In this document: one piece after another, positions 48,331 to 61,718 of the stretch
Position numbering within the stretch: the stretch's first letter is position 1
Layout of the letters: every line of letters begins with the position of its first letter
Assembly (NCBI RefSeq): GCF_018687715.1
Contig: NC_056758.1
Coordinates: 15,257,501 to 15,321,500 of the forward strand
From: Carya illinoinensis
Taxonomy: Eukaryota > Streptophyta > Magnoliopsida > Fagales > Juglandaceae
DNA length: 64,000 nt
Direction: 5' to 3'
The notes under the pieces: model-generated
The model's input: only the letters and a program-made list of their open reading frames with translations
The model's database searches: none
Told to the model about the DNA's origin: nothing
Translations under genes and position numbers: made by a program

Positions 48331-48563
48331 GCTCGTTTACATCTTGTTAGTGCTCCTTTATCTCCCTTTTTTCTATCAAATTAGAAGCATGGTAGGATAT
48401 AAATGTGATTTCTCATAAATCATCACATCTTTAGTTTACATCAATTGCATCATCACATTACTCTTTGAGAAATTATAACTACACTATTGCCATTGAAATT
48501 CTCTGTGGTCTTACCATGCTGTGACATAGTGTCTGTTACTTTTTTTTGGTAGTGGTGGTTGTT

Positions 48564-48584
48564 GGGGGGGGGGGGGGGGGGGGG
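48564..48584 (+). repeat. G homopolymer (21 bases)
   Basis: An uninterrupted run of 21 G follows TGGTAGTGGTGGTTGTT. Confidence 0.9.
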
Positions 48585-48599
48585 TGTTTAAGGTCATTG

Positions 48600-49184
48600 T
48601 TTGATGGTTAAGGAAAACCCAAGCCACATATGAGTTTATACTTTAAAAAGGCTAGTCGAAGTTATATTTATAGTTCCTTGTAATCATCATAAACAGCAAG
48701 AACTTCTCCCTTAAAGATGATTCAGAATCTCCTTCAGTACCCTTTCCCTCCTAATCAATTAGGGGCTTTCATTCCCATACTTCAGCAAAGTAAAAAATAA
48801 AAATATAGGAACACATTTCACTTTTTATCTTCTATTTTATACACATTAGTATGGGAATACGTCATGCAAATGATCATAGTATTGTTTGTTATCTGGTGTA
48901 GAGCTGCAGTTGAAATGAAGGTCCACTTTTACAAAAATTTCTTTGTTAGGCTCTATCATTGATGTAGCCAGGCATCAATATGAATAAATATTCATTAATA
49001 GCATAATTTGATTGTCGGCGATATAATATAGGATGGGCCAATGACTTGTGGATATTCTTATCCTCTAATACGAATAAAATTATATCGGTAGGGATATACA
49101 CGCTTGATCATTCTTGAATATGCGAATTTGATATCTTCCAAGAATTGGTAGTCGCAAATTGTCCCAATCATGGTTACGCTAAAT
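48600..49184. other. Intergenic, nothing recognised
   Basis: The sequence is AT-rich without coding signal or clear repeat. Confidence 0.5.
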
Positions 49185-49819
49185 TGTGACACCTCAAATC
49201 CAAAATTAAAAACGGATAAAATTTAGCCTATATTTTTATAACTTTCTTGTATTCAAATATATAATGGATACATAATCTCCAAAATATTCACAATTATAAT
49301 ATAATAATTTAAAAAAATTCATTTACAAGCTTGACCAGAGCCATAATATTCTAAATAGTTAGAATACAAGTAATTCAATGAAAATTGTAAAAGTAATTAA
49401 GATGACTATGAGGAAACTCTATTTACAATCAAAATCATCTAGCTCCAGAACTTCTAACCCTCAATTGACTAAAATCATGTCCACTCTATAGTCTTCAGTT
49501 CAAAAGCTATCATCTCAAAAGAAGGAATCTTCTAAATGTCAAATGAAGTGGTGGTGAGTTGCCACGTGCTCAACAAGTAACAAGTTAATGGGCGTGTGGG
49601 AGTGGCAATATTCTTGACTATAAGATGGAACAAGTTTCCAATAAAAATATGAGTGATACAATTTTATCTCAAACAATATATTTAACCAAATATCCTATTC
49701 AAGCCATATGATAATAGAGAAATCACCAATATATTACAAGGATATCAAGTCGCGAGGAGTATAATATATCATGAAAATATCATGTAACGAAGACATTACA
49801 CCCTGAGAGGTGTCAAACA
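49185..49819. repeat. LTR-like fragment
   Basis: It starts TGTGACACCTC and ends GAGAGGTGTCAAACA, with roughly inverted termini. It resembles the TGTGAC...LTR type at 24353 only at the start. No target duplication was seen. Confidence 0.35.
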
Positions 49820-50089
49820 TGTTAATGTCAAAATGGCTTGAATGCACTTTCCATAGGTTTTCCTTTCATTATACGAAAGATATTGTAAATTAGCATTGCC
49901 ATATTTCCGATGCCCAAGTGCTATACAAGGTAAGTTTCTCCAACGTATTTACAGTTTAATTATCTGCTATATATACAAGATAGCTATAAAGGAAAGCATC
50001 CTAAAACATTACAAATCAAATATTAATCAAATATTATAGTATCAATCAAGTATCCTAAATTATCTCTGTTAACATTTCTCCTTGAATTG

Positions 50090-53000
50090 ATGCTAGGAGA
50101 TTAAGAAGCATCAATTTGTCAATCAAGAGCTGATGCCGGTGCTAATAAAGGGTTTTAATGAATATGTTTGCAGTTTGATGTTTGGTGGAAATGTGAGGAA
50201 GAGTAATCACATCTGTCAAGGGCTTCACATATGGAATGATAATCGACTTCGATATGTTTAGTACGCTCATGGAAAACAGGATTAATAGCGATCTGAATGG
50301 CACTTGTATAACTAGCATTAAGAGAAGTGATCTCAGAGCATGCAGAAGACATAACACGATACTCAGACTCAGTGGATGACTTGAAAACTTTGTCTTGCTG
50401 TTTACTCTTTTAAGAAATGGGAGCATTGCCTAAGATCATGCACTAGCTAGTAATAGAGTGACGAGTATTCGCACATCTGTCCCAATCAACATTACTATAC
50501 CCCACCAATTGTGAGGAAGATTCCTTAGGAAAGAACAACCTGTGTGTAAAGGTGCTATTTAAATATTGGATAATGCAACATACAACGGCTAAATAAAGAT
50601 GTCGAGGGGCCTGCATAAATTGACTGATTTGTTGCACAACAAAAAAACTATTAGGACGAGTAATCGTCAAGTAGTTCAAACTCCCAATGAGCCAGCAATA
50701 CAAGGATGATTTGAGTGAAGCTCACCTTCCTCCTGACGAAACTTGGGATTTACCTCCAAAGTAGTAAGAATAGAGTTACCCAATTGGAGACCAACTAATG
50801 AAATCACTTTCTAGGTATATTTGTGCTGATGTAACAATGTACCAGTTAGAGTAATCTGCACCTTAAGGCCAAGAAAGTATTACAGGGGACCAAGATCTTT
50901 CATGTTAAAAGAGGCCTTGAGATGCTGTTGTAATTGTTGAATTAATTCAGTATCAGAGTTAGTAATCACAATGTCATCAACATATAATAGAAACAATACA
51001 ATTCCTGCAAAAGTCTTACGAAGAAAAAGAGAGGAATCAAACTGACTTTGAGTAAAATGAAAAGCAAGTAAGGTAGAGCAAAATTTATCAAATCAGGCAC
51101 GCGGAGCCTGTTTCAGTCCATACAAGGATCGTTGTAGTCGACAAACCTATGAAGAAGGTATAGCAAACATGCCGAGAGGTGGAGACATATAAATTTCTTC
51201 TTTTAGATCCCCATGTAAAAAAGCATTCTTTAGGATATTTGCCAAAGAGACCACCCTTGTGATGTAGCAAGTGCTAAGATAGTTCTTACAGTAGTCATTT
51301 TAGCAACAAGTGCAAATATTTGTTCATAGTCAATATCATATTCTTGCCGGTTCCCAAGAGTTATGAGATAGGCCTTATATCTGTCTAGTGAGCCATCCGA
51401 CCGAAACTTGATTGAATACACCCATTTACAACCAATAAGTTTGACACCAGATGAACATGTCACAATATCCTAAGTGTGATTGTCTTGAAGAGCTTGGATT
51501 TCTTCTTGCATGGCTTACTACCAACATGCTTGGGTGGCTGCTTGAGTATAAGAATGAGGAATACAAACAGTGTCAAGAGTGACAATAAGTGAGGTATGAG
51601 GAAAACCATACCTATCCGGTGGATGTGTAACCCGAGTGGAGCGCTGAGGTTTATGAACCACATAATCAAATGATGGATCAATGTCTGGAAGGGGTGCTGA
51701 AGAAGGGGAAAGATGTCAATGATACATCACATTTGGTTTAAATTACTCTATAGAAGAAGACACATTATCAAAAGTAGGAAGAAGAGCAACAGGAGGATCA
51801 GAAATAACTTGAGACTGAAAGAAATATTAATTTTTGAAGAAAATCACATTCCGGGAGATTTGAAATTTATTTGCATAGGTATCATAACAAACAAATCCTT
51901 TCTGAGCAGGGCTATATCCCATAAAAGTACAAGTGACAGACTGGGCAACAAGCTTGTGATGATCAATGGGTGGTAGATGAATAAAACAAACACAGTCAAA
52001 AGTATGAAATGGTTGATACTCAGGATATATGCCAAATAATTGAAAATATGGAGAGTCATAATTTAGAGTGGTAGCAGGCAAACGATTGATCAAATTGACA
52101 GCAGTAGATAAAGCTTCTACCTAGAACTTAGAAGGTATAGAAGAATCAATAAACAAAGTATGAATGATATCTAAGAGATGATGATTCTTACTCTTAGCGA
52201 CTCTACTTTGTGGAGGAGTATAAGGACAAGAACGCTAGGGAATGATCCCCTTTTGCTGAAGATAAGTCTGAAAGGAATGAGACATGTACTCCCCCTTAAG
52301 TCGGAGCGTAAGATTTTGATAGAAGAACTGAACTGGGTCTCAACAAGGGCAATAAATTTTTGAAAGATAGAAAACACGTCAGCTTTGGAATGGAGAAAAT
52401 AGATCAAAGTAAATCGACTATAATCATCGATAAACGTCACAAAATAACGATACTGATCATGTGAAATAACAGGACTGACACCCCAAACCTCAATATGCAC
52501 AATCTCAAATCAATTAGAAGCATGACGATCATACGTAGGAAAATGTAAAGTTTTACTTTTACCAATATGACAACAAGCACAATCAAAAGAGACAGGAGAA
52601 GAAGAAAATTAATCTTTATTGCCCAAAAAACCATGTTTCAAAAGATGAGTCAAGACAACATAATTAAGATGGCCCAATTTCTTATGCTAGACTTCATTAT
52701 TATTGGTAGTAGCCGTACAAGCAAGAGAAATAACATTAGGAATAGAAAATTGTAAAGGAAATAGACGTCCCACTTTAGACCCATTTGCGATCACCGTCCC
52801 CGACACTTGATCTTGCATAAAACAACCACCATGAAAGAAATAAACATCACAGTTATTATCTATCAATTATCCAATAGAAATCAAATTGGTAGATAATCTA
52901 AAAGAGACAAAAAAATTTCAAAATGAAGAGCCCAAAGTACCAACAACAGTAATAGGAAGAGTACTGCCATCAGCAATCTGAATAAATTGCCTACCTCCAT

Positions 53001-54598
53001 ACTTATGAAAACCATGAAGACCCATCATACTATCAGCCAGTTATATGATTAGAAGCATCCGAATCAACAGTCCAAGAAGAAGTGGAGTTAGGACTAGTAC
53101 CTTGTAGGCCTAAAGCCGTAAAAGTAGACATAATCATATGTTGGACCATGGTTGGTGTGAGAACAAATGAATTAGAGCTTATAGTGGAGGGCGCAGAAGA
53201 AGATGAGGACTGAACAACAGCTTGAAAGGCTTGGGATTGGCAGTTCTGAAGTTGCGCTTGATGGTCTTTGGTAATATGGCTCTCTTTCTTGCAGTAGTTA
53301 CAAACTTTCTTAGGACAGTTGCGAGTAATATGATCGAACTCCTTGCAACTGAAACACTACAACTTATTCTTCATTCTCTCTTTTGCTACATAGGCAACAT
53401 TCACAGCCTCAAAAAGACCTTTTCAGAAGCCATACCCATATGAGTGGATAACCATTATTCTTCAGGCAATAAATCTTCCAAACAAGTATCCAAAGAAGGA
53501 ACCGGATTACGGTTCAATAAATCGGTGTGAATAGGCTCAAATTTAGGTTGAAGCTTCATAAAAATCTGATCGCGTTGACTCTCAGCGTAAACTGCTTTAT
53601 GAGTTGTGAGGACCGCATGGGGAACCTTAGTATGAACAATAGCTGAATACTTGCTCCAAAGATTAATAAAACCATAATAAAATTGCTCAATGGTCAAATT
53701 AACTTGATTGAAATTACTAATTTCCAACTCCAATTGGAATTTTCGAGCATTGTGGTATTGGTAATAAATACGATGCTGGTAGGCCCAAATAGCTTGAGCC
53801 GTAGTAAAACACCGATGATTGATGACAAGATGGGGTTCAATCGTTTCCTAATAGCCAAGAGATCACCTTAGCACTAGCATTGGTTTCTTTATATGCATCT
53901 TCAAAATCACAACTTTTGAAGATTGATTTTGCATATAAAGAAAAACCCCTACATTGGATTATGTATTTTTGAACCAAATAACAATAAAATATTATTATTT
54001 TTTTATTTTTTTCTTAAAATTATTATTTTTATATATTTTACAATTAACACAATGTGCTCAAAAATATAAATTCCATATATCTAAATATTACCAATTTTAT
54101 ATATCAAAATGACTACTTTTATCAATAAATATTAATATATACTAAAAAAAACATTTTGTTTCATTAACTTAATATAAACTTAATATATCAAAATCATATT
54201 AATACAAATTTTAAAAAATTGATTTTAATGGGTAGGAGAGAGAAAAAATAGTAAAATAATGTTTGAAAAGTGAATTGTGGTTCTTCAAACTTGAATAAAC
54301 ACTATTGATAGTTATGTAAAATTTTGAAGATACATAATCCAATGTAGACCAATTTAAAAGGATATTATGTAAATATGAAGATGAATATGAAGATAAATAA
54401 GCCATTGCCAATGCTCTTAGCATCCATGATCTCCCATTGGGCAAATTCATTTTCATCAGTGGGAACTCGAACATAACTATCAATATGATTTGATAATTCT
54501 TTCCATTTCAAGAACATTTCAAATTGAAATTTCCATGTAGGAAAATTCTTTCCAATAAATTGAACAATAGTGTTATGAATAGACATGATAAAAACCAT
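50090..54598 (-). pseudogene. Copia gag-pol remnant of the second element
   Basis: Broken frames in order on the minus strand: gag start (54598-54365), gag centre (53733-53455, NFNQVNLTIEQFYYGFINLW), integrase (52500-51827, with HIEVWGVSPVISHDQYRYFV), reverse transcriptase (51463-51230) and RNase H end (50703-50142, NYLTITRPN). The sequence parallels the intronic copia frame by frame, so both belong to one lineage. Many stops and frameshifts occur, and no frame exceeds 110 codons. Confidence 0.83.
53874..54415. mobile_element. Miniature hAT-like element in copia gag
   Basis: CTTAGCA flanks it at 53867-53873 and 54416-54422 (8 bp if one mismatch is allowed). The ends CTAGCATTGG and CCAATGCT are inverted, and the interior is AT-rich. 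Gag coding (MDA... to K-V-I-S-W) is continuous if the insert and one duplication are ignored. Confidence 0.75.
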
Positions 54599-55340
54599 TT
54601 AGAAAAGCAATAAGTCCAACAATAAAATTAGAGATAGTCACAACAATAAGTAATGTATGGCTATAAGCAACAAAATAACTTCTAAAGAATAAGCCCAATT
54701 AAAATACCGAGTTGACTACAGACCAGTAAACAAATAATCACCTTTGTCGGCCACATCAGGAGGAGTTGAAGTTGCTGACCACCACTTAGCTATCCACAGA
54801 AACTCCTAACCACCTCACAGCCACTCATAGATGCTGTCAACCACCATAGAAAGTGCTGACTGGCACAAAAAACAGCACTCGCAACTCCCGAAGAATGTTG
54901 ACAGAGACCAAAGTGACAGGCTCACATGTCGGAACACCACATACGTGCGATAAAACATGCAGGAAACACCACAAACACACAAACGTGCTAGAGTAGAAAA
55001 GGAAGATTTTTTTTCCTATCGTCGCAACACACAAACTCTCAAGGATTAAGACCACAGAGAAACGATAATTAGAGTAGAGGCTCTGGAACCATGTCAAAAT
55101 GGTTTGAATACCCTTTTCATAGGGTTTTCTTTCATTATGTAGAAGGTATTGTACATCAGTGTTGCCATATTTCCAGAGCCTAACTGCTATACATGGCAAG
55201 TATCTCCAACGTATTTAAAGCCTAATTATATGCTATATATACAAGCTAGCTATAGAGGAAAGCATCCTAAAATATTACAAATCAAATATTAATAAAATAT
55301 TATAGTATCAATCAAGTATCCTAAATTATCTCCGTTAACA

Positions 55341-55689
55341 ATTACAAATATATTTGATCATGGGCTCAAGAATAAATAGCATGCTTACATTTAACTTCCA
55401 AAATTTAATAGACCACATGGCATTTTTCAAACATTCCAGCCATTACAAAATTTGCACAAATTCCCACAAGCAATGCCAAAATAGCATAAAAATATGCATA
55501 AATCTAAAGTTTACACAAGTTTAAAATATAATACTAACGCGCACCATTCCAAACAAAACTAACTAGTTCTTTTAGCAACAACCCATTAAAGAGCCACTTA
55601 CTTTTATTGCAGTCACAAGTAATCACATGATATTCTTTTGTTAACAGTCACTTGGAACCTATTTCAAGACCTTTACAACACATCAACTT
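55341..55689. other. Intergenic, nothing recognised
   Basis: AT-rich, non-coding. It may continue the LTR-like sequence left of the copia element. Confidence 0.4.
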
Positions 55690-55895
55690 CTACACTAAGT
55701 GATTGGTTGTATAGTAAGATATGATGAGATGATTTTAGATGAAAGTTGAATAAAATATTATTAGAATATTATTTTTTAATATTATTATTGTTTTGATACT
55801 TGAAAAAGTTGAATTATTTATTATATTTTGTGTGAAAATTTGAAAAAATTGTAATGATGAGATGAAATGAGATGGGTTGAGAGTGTTTCTCAATC
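55690..55895. mobile_element. Miniature element, GATGAGATG family
   Basis: It has TATGATGAGATGATTTTAG at one end and AATGATGAGATGAAATGAGA at the other. The core TAAAATATTATTAGAATATT and ATTATTTATTATATTTTGTG is nearly identical to the copy at 56239. Confidence 0.75.
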
Positions 55896-56238
55896 CCAAA
55901 GATCTCCAAAAATGATCTCATTTAACTCTAAAATTTTACACAATCTTAACATAAATTTAAACTTGCCCAAAAAGATTATCCCAACAATTGATAAATCCTA
56001 AATTTCTAGATTGTAAACATGTTGTTGGACAACACATATTTCGGCTTCTATTCCCTTTTTATCTCAACGTAAATAAGGTTTAAACTCGATTATATAATAG
56101 TGACATAAACATGGATTAATTCTAGTTAATACCCATAATTAAAGACTTACCTATTTACCCTAAAGTAGGTCTAGATTAAACTTAGATGTATTTGAAAACA
56201 TCCAGACACGTTTGAAAAGATTGATAAAAAATTTATGG

Positions 56239-56842
56239 AAGGTTTGGATAGTGAATTGATATGAAAGTTGAATAAAATATTATTAGAATATTATTTTTTA
56301 ATATTATTATTGTTTTGAGGTTTGAGCAAGTTGAATTATTTGTTATATTTTGTATAGAAATTTGAGAAAGCAGTAATAATTATATGAGTTGAGATTAGGG
56401 GTATACAAGAGAACCCATAAAATCAGTCGTGACTGACTCAGATCGGCCACTAGAGCTCAGAACCGGTAGGGAATTGGTTGGTTGACTGCATAATTTTAAC
56501 AAAATCGACAGACGTCGGTTCGATCTGATTTTTTTTACAAGCCTCAAACCGTTGAATCAGCTAACCCCATATACTATTATATTTTTTTTTAATTTATACC
56601 TATCTAAAACGACGTTGTTCTACTTAAGTTTAAGTGGAATGACGTCGTTTTACGCCTGTAGTTGTGTTTTAAACACAACTAAAATGACGTTGTTTGGTAT
56701 TAAACCAAAAATATCAAATAGCGTTGTTTTATTTATAACGTACGAAAGAAGTGGAACAATGCCATTTGATTTGAAACCAAACGACATCGTTTCGATATTA
56801 TATCATCTTCTTTCTTCCCCGTGATTCACTTCTTAGTTTTTC

Positions 56843-56898
<56 letters not shown>

Positions 56899-57128
56899 GC
56901 AACACACTCTCTCAGGCAAAACCAACCGCTAGGGGAACCCAAAACCGGCCGAGAACCGCTGGAGTTGATACGGCTAGTTTTCCTTCTCCCTATCGACCGG
57001 TTATGGTCTGTTGCTCCTCCCTCTTTTCAGATGTTGGTTGGCATCGGTTTTGCCCAAATTGTGCCAAAGGCGTCGATTTTCACCCCTAGTTGAGATGAGT
57101 TGAAAGAACTTTTGTATCCAAACTGGAT
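56239..57128. mobile_element. Miniature element, GATGAGATG family, split by a hAT-type insert
   Basis: The left part begins GGTTTGGATAGTGA and the right part ends TTTTGTATCCAAAC, together a family-typical inverted terminus. The two parts are separated by 56396-57088. Confidence 0.78.
56396..57088. mobile_element. Non-autonomous hAT-type element (693 bp) with 8-bp target duplication
   Basis: GTTGAGAT lies at 56388-56395 and 57089-57096. The termini TAGGGGT and ACCCCTA are inverted. Inside are several TGACGTCGTTT-like words and a (TC)n tract at about 56,848-56,896. It has no transposase. Confidence 0.87.
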
Positions 57129-58215
57129 CAATCTTCCAAACACCCACCACTATCATTTAAGTATTAATTTCATCTTCAAGACACCACAACGGTATAATTA
57201 ACTAAGTACATTCTCAAAAATTCAAAACACTAAATTTGAGTCAATCTCTTATTCGAAATTCATTAAATATACTGCTTATAAGGAAGAAAATTTATCTAAG
57301 ATTGTTGTTGGTGGTGATAGAGCAATGTGGAATAGTGGTTATGGTTGGAGAGATATGTTGTAAAAATAAGAGTCAGGAGGGAGATAGAGAAATAGAAACA
57401 AATATAGAGAGAGAAAAAAAATGAAAATAGAGAGACAAGAGATTGGGAGAAATAGACCAAAGAGAAAAAGTATAAAAAATAAAGAGAGATTGTGAAACAG
57501 GAAAAAATATGTGTGAGAGAGACTAGATGGGGTTGGTGGGGTGAGGGGTGGGGTTTGGTTCCTGCAAATTTTGGGGGTGGGGAAGGGAAAGTGGGGGAAA
57601 CGCAAGAGGGAAGGATAAAAATGGTACTATTTTGACTACGTAATAGTTGGGGTGCTTGAAGCAAATCGATAAGATAAGCATGTCACATGAACTAGTTTTC
57701 AACTATCAAAGCAGTTGCCTCCACATTGTGTTACGAAGTCTTATGCTACATTTTTAATTTTAAAGTGGTAAGTGATCGCTGCTCCATATAGTTTTGCTAT
57801 GGAAATTCTTGTGACCTCAGTAATGTAATGTACGTATAGGCCATTAAATCAATGGAAAATAATAGAACCAATTTGCAGGGAAAATAAGAAGGTAGTTAAC
57901 TCAGTTTTGGTAGAGAGTTATGTTTGTTAGAGGTCATTAATATGAATAGGTTGTGACTTATGGCCATTATATCCAAGGATCCTACTTTATTATCAAACCG
58001 TGCAAGTAGCATTAGTGTGGCTGACGAGGGGACTGGACAGTGGACACTATGTCTTCACGTTTTCCTGATGATTAAAGCTTTGTGATTGCAATTGATAGCT
58101 TTATCTCTTCTCCATCGAAATTCACATGCGTTTTATTTTTTATTGCTCGAGTATATATTCTCTGCCAACTTTTCTGTTGAAATGCACTCTATGGATTTAA
58201 TTTGAAATTATCTTT
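57129..58215. other. Intergenic, no gene recognised
   Basis: A GA-rich stretch at 57,380-57,620 gives composition-driven open frames on the minus strand. Nothing else stands out. Confidence 0.5.
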
Positions 58216-58540
58216 AGATGCACTCTGGTGTAAATTCGTAATTTACACCAGTCGATGGGAGGCTGCCAGCGATATACTAGCATAGAGTCTTGAGAAAAGT
58301 TCCATCTCACCGAGATGGATCCTGCTTGCCTCTTGATAAAGTAAAGAAATGACATAGTGTTTGTATGCTCAATTCACTACACTACGTACTGTGCAGAAGA
58401 TAAATTATTATATAGAGAATCAAGTCACAGAGTTTGTATACTATACAAATACATTATCTAGTGATTGAACTATAGATAAACTCCATGTCTCTAAATCTTC
58501 GGGACTTATCCTTGGCTTGCTTGGGTTTATCTTTTACACA
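58216..58540 (-). repeat. Probable 3' LTR portion of a copia element
   Basis: On the minus strand a polypurine-like AACTTGAGGCGG (58541-58552) is followed by TGTGTAAAAGATAAACCC. This is the layout at the 3' LTR start of copia elements and fits the pol remnant upstream at 59912. The far end of the LTR is not resolved. Confidence 0.5.
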
Positions 58541-58559
58541 CCGCCTCAAGTTGATCTGT

Positions 58560-59905
58560 GGATCTTCCTGATGAGTGTGTGAAAATGCACTCTAAATACT
58601 CTATTATTGGACTAAAATGCTAAAATGTGAATAGAAATCATAAAAATTAATGTGTATTCTTAAATTGAATTTCTATTTACGTTGGGATACTCCTAAACAG
58701 TTTCTTTATGTCTAATTTCAGAGTTTATAAAAGAGCAAGTCAAGTCTAGTCAAATTCAAAGGATGACATTCATGGGGGTTTGAGAGCAATTTGAAAGAAA
58801 AGAAAAAGAAAAAAAATCACAAAATGAAACAACAAGAAGTCCGAGTTCTAAATTTGTTAGGAGACAGTCTGGACATATTTTAGTCTTTTGACTATATCGT
58901 TTTACTCACATATCTGATTGATGCGATTCTTGATGTATTAGAAAGATATCTTAAAGGGCTATAACTTTCTAATAAAGATTTCTAAATTCGAACTCCTGAA
59001 GGGTGTACGTGGCTACCAAGATAAGTCCTAAAATTTAGGCGATTTTTTTTAGGCGGAAATTAAGAGGATATTAGGGTTTCTTTTCTACCCTATATAAGCA
59101 TATTATTAGCACGAAATGAGGGGAAGTAAGAGGCACAAGAGGCAGATCTGAAGAGAGGAGAAAATCACTTCCATGGCCACCGTTCGCTTCAGTTTTCTCT
59201 AGATATTTTTGTTGTCCAATATATTTATGGGTAACTAAATTCTCAAATAGGGTTAGGGATGAACTTGCATATTAGATGGTATTTCTAATTTATTCTTAAT
59301 TCATGTATTTGATTTTCAATTATTAAAACTCTTTTATTTTATCATTCTCAATTCATCGTTGATGTTTTCTTTTCAAAATAATCATATAATTTATTCTGTT
59401 TATGGATTCAATCATACTTTTTCTATTGAATGGATTAGTTCTTTGATTATGTTTGGATCAATTATTTATCTATATTGATTTAGTTTTTTACTGCAACATC
59501 GCTCCTTGAGTATATTGTCGTCATTGGATTTTCTCAATAGGGGTAGTAATTTACGTATTTTAAAAGTGGTGAATGATTTTTCAAAGGGTTAAATTTGATT
59601 TAATCTTGATTTATAAATCTATACTTTCTAATTGGAAATTTCGTAAATTGAGTTCCTAATTGAGTTATTCAATGAATTAAGAATAATTAAAATACCAGAT
59701 TTGTGCAAGGGATCCTGACGCTTTACTGTTCGTCAAATTTGAGTACTTTTTCCGTTAATCACTTTGCTTCACTTTAATTTACATTTAAAATTAATTTTTA
59801 TTTTCCATTACTTATTTAATATTTTTCTTTAGTTTTTTTGTTCCTCTTGCTATTCTTTTAATTTGTCTCCCTGTGGAATCGACACCTTAAAGCTGTGCTA
59901 CAAAT
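58560..59905 (+). repeat. LTR-like insertion in the copia remnant
   Basis: It starts near TGTGAAAATGCACTC and ends near CCCTGTGGAATCGACACC, a phrase typical of the 3' end of some plant LTRs. TATATAAGC at about 59,091 could be an LTR promoter TATA box. It separates copia pol from its polypurine tract. Exact ends and a target duplication were not found. Confidence 0.45.
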
Positions 59906-61718
59906 ACCGTGTTATTCTTTGGGCGTAATCACTTCCACATGAAGCTTGTCCCGCAAAGAAACAAATCTTGTTAAGCCAAGTAGTTTTGTAAGTATATCAA
60001 TGAGTTGATCCTTACTTGATAGAAAAAGGACAATTAGACTTCCTTGTGATACTCGTTCATGTACAAAATGAAAATCCAACTGATTAGCTGTGAGATAAGT
60101 TACCCCTACATTATCACAGCAAAGAATTAGGGGGTGATGTAGAAAGATGCCAAGTTCCTTTAGTGGTGATTGTATCGAAATCAACTCTATTATGGCATTA
60201 ACAATGGCTCGATACTCTACATCTGTACTTGATCTGGCAATAGTGGATTGCTTTTTCAAGCTCCATGAGATGAGACTATTATCGTAAAATATACCATAAC
60301 TACTTGTTGATCGTCTATCCTCAGAAGAGTCAACCCAATCAGGGTATGAGTATGCAACCAAAGTAGAAGATGGACTTGCTTTTAGTTACAAGAAGAGAGT
60401 AATCGAGGACTTTAGATACATTAAAATTCGCTCAACAGAAGTCCAATGCGACTTGGTTTGACGGTGCATGAACTAACATACCTTGTTGACAACAAAGCTT
60501 ATCTCTAGTCTTGTTAAGGAGAGGTACTGAAAGCTCCCACTATGTTGTGATATAGGTGCTCATCTTCAACTGGATCACCATCATGTAGAGAAAGAGAATA
60601 AGCAATTGACATGGGTGAAGAAATAGGCTTGGCGTTGAGCATGTTTGTTCACTTGAGAAGGTTGAGGATGTAATGTTGCCGTGTAAGAAAAAGGCCAAAT
60701 GAAAGGAAGCTAGCTTCAATACCCAAAAAGTAGTGTAATTGACCCATATCTTTAATTGCAAAGTCCAGGCCGAGAGATGTAATTAGAGAGGTAAGAACGT
60801 GATCATCAGCTTTTCAAGACCCAGAAAGTAGTGTAATTGACCCATATCTTTAATTGCAAAGTCCAGGCCAAGAGATGTAATTAGAGAGGTAAGAACGTGA
60901 TCATCAGAGCTGATGATCACGTTCTCATCAATATAGACAAGAAAATAGATTGTGGCTGAGTTATCCTTGTATACAAATAAAGATGTGTCAACTTTGGAGT
61001 TTGTAAATCCAAGGAAGATAAGTGTGTCCCTTAGTCTTGAATATCAAACTCGTTGAGCTTGTTTTAGATTGTATATGGCTTTGTGAAGTTTGCATACATG
61101 GTTCAGCTTCTGAGGATGGATGAAACCTGGTAGCTATTGCATAAAAACCTCCTCTCGGAGAAAATCATGCAAAAATACATTTTGTACATCCATTGTCGAA
61201 TATGCCACTTATGAGAAACTGCATGTGCAATGACTAGTCTAATGGTTTATGGCTTTACAACTAGATTGAAAGTATCTTGAAAATTGATTCCCTCTTGTTG
61301 ATGGTAGCCCTTGGCTACTAGTTGGGCTTTATAACATTCCAATGAGCCATGACGTTTGATTTTATAGACCCATCGGCAATGAACTATATTTATGTTTGAG
61401 GTGGGCGCGACAAGAGACCAAGTACCATTATGGAGTAGAGCATTGATCTACGTATCCACGGCTTGGTGCCATTTGGAATTTTTGTAGCTGAGCTAAAGCA
61501 AATAGGCTTAGTTTCTAGTGGGTCATAGGTAGCAAGTAAAGCCTTGGGTAGTGGATATCGTACCGTGCCATCAATGTGAGTTTTTGGCTTAGATATGGCA
61601 TTTTGGAGCCTTGTACGCATTGGATGAGTTTGTAGGGGCATACTAGCGACGACGATACTAGGGACTGACGAGGGTGTTTGATGTGGAGGTGAGCTCGAGG
61701 TGGGTGATAGGGTAGGAT
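59906..61718 (-). pseudogene. Ty1/copia pol remnant (linker, reverse transcriptase, RNase H)
   Basis: On the minus strand: the integrase-RT linker (HPMRTRLQNAISKPK, about 61,610-61,500), reverse transcriptase with YVDD altered to YIDE (about 60,930), FAIKDMGQLHYF, and RNase H in 60361-59912 (SSTDVEYRAIV, FVHERV). A tandem duplication of about 80 bp (60,755-60,900) and several stops show it is dead. Its upstream part is cut by the LTR-like element at 61719. Confidence 0.8.

Larger units (their letters stand above)
49826..55340 (-). mobile_element. Second Ty1/copia element, decayed
   Basis: Two 249-bp LTRs (49826-50074 and 55092-55340) begin TGTCAAAATGG and end GTTAACA. A primer-binding site TGGTTCCAGAGCC lies next to the 5' LTR on the minus strand. 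The LTRs are clearly more diverged from each other than those of the intronic element. The flanks (GTTAA and ATTAC) do not match, so a rearrangement or loss of the duplication is likely. Confidence 0.88.

Noticed and set aside
57296..57664. 122-codon minus frame rich in Phe, Ser and Leu
   Set aside because: Explained by a GA-rich tract on the plus strand; no conserved features.
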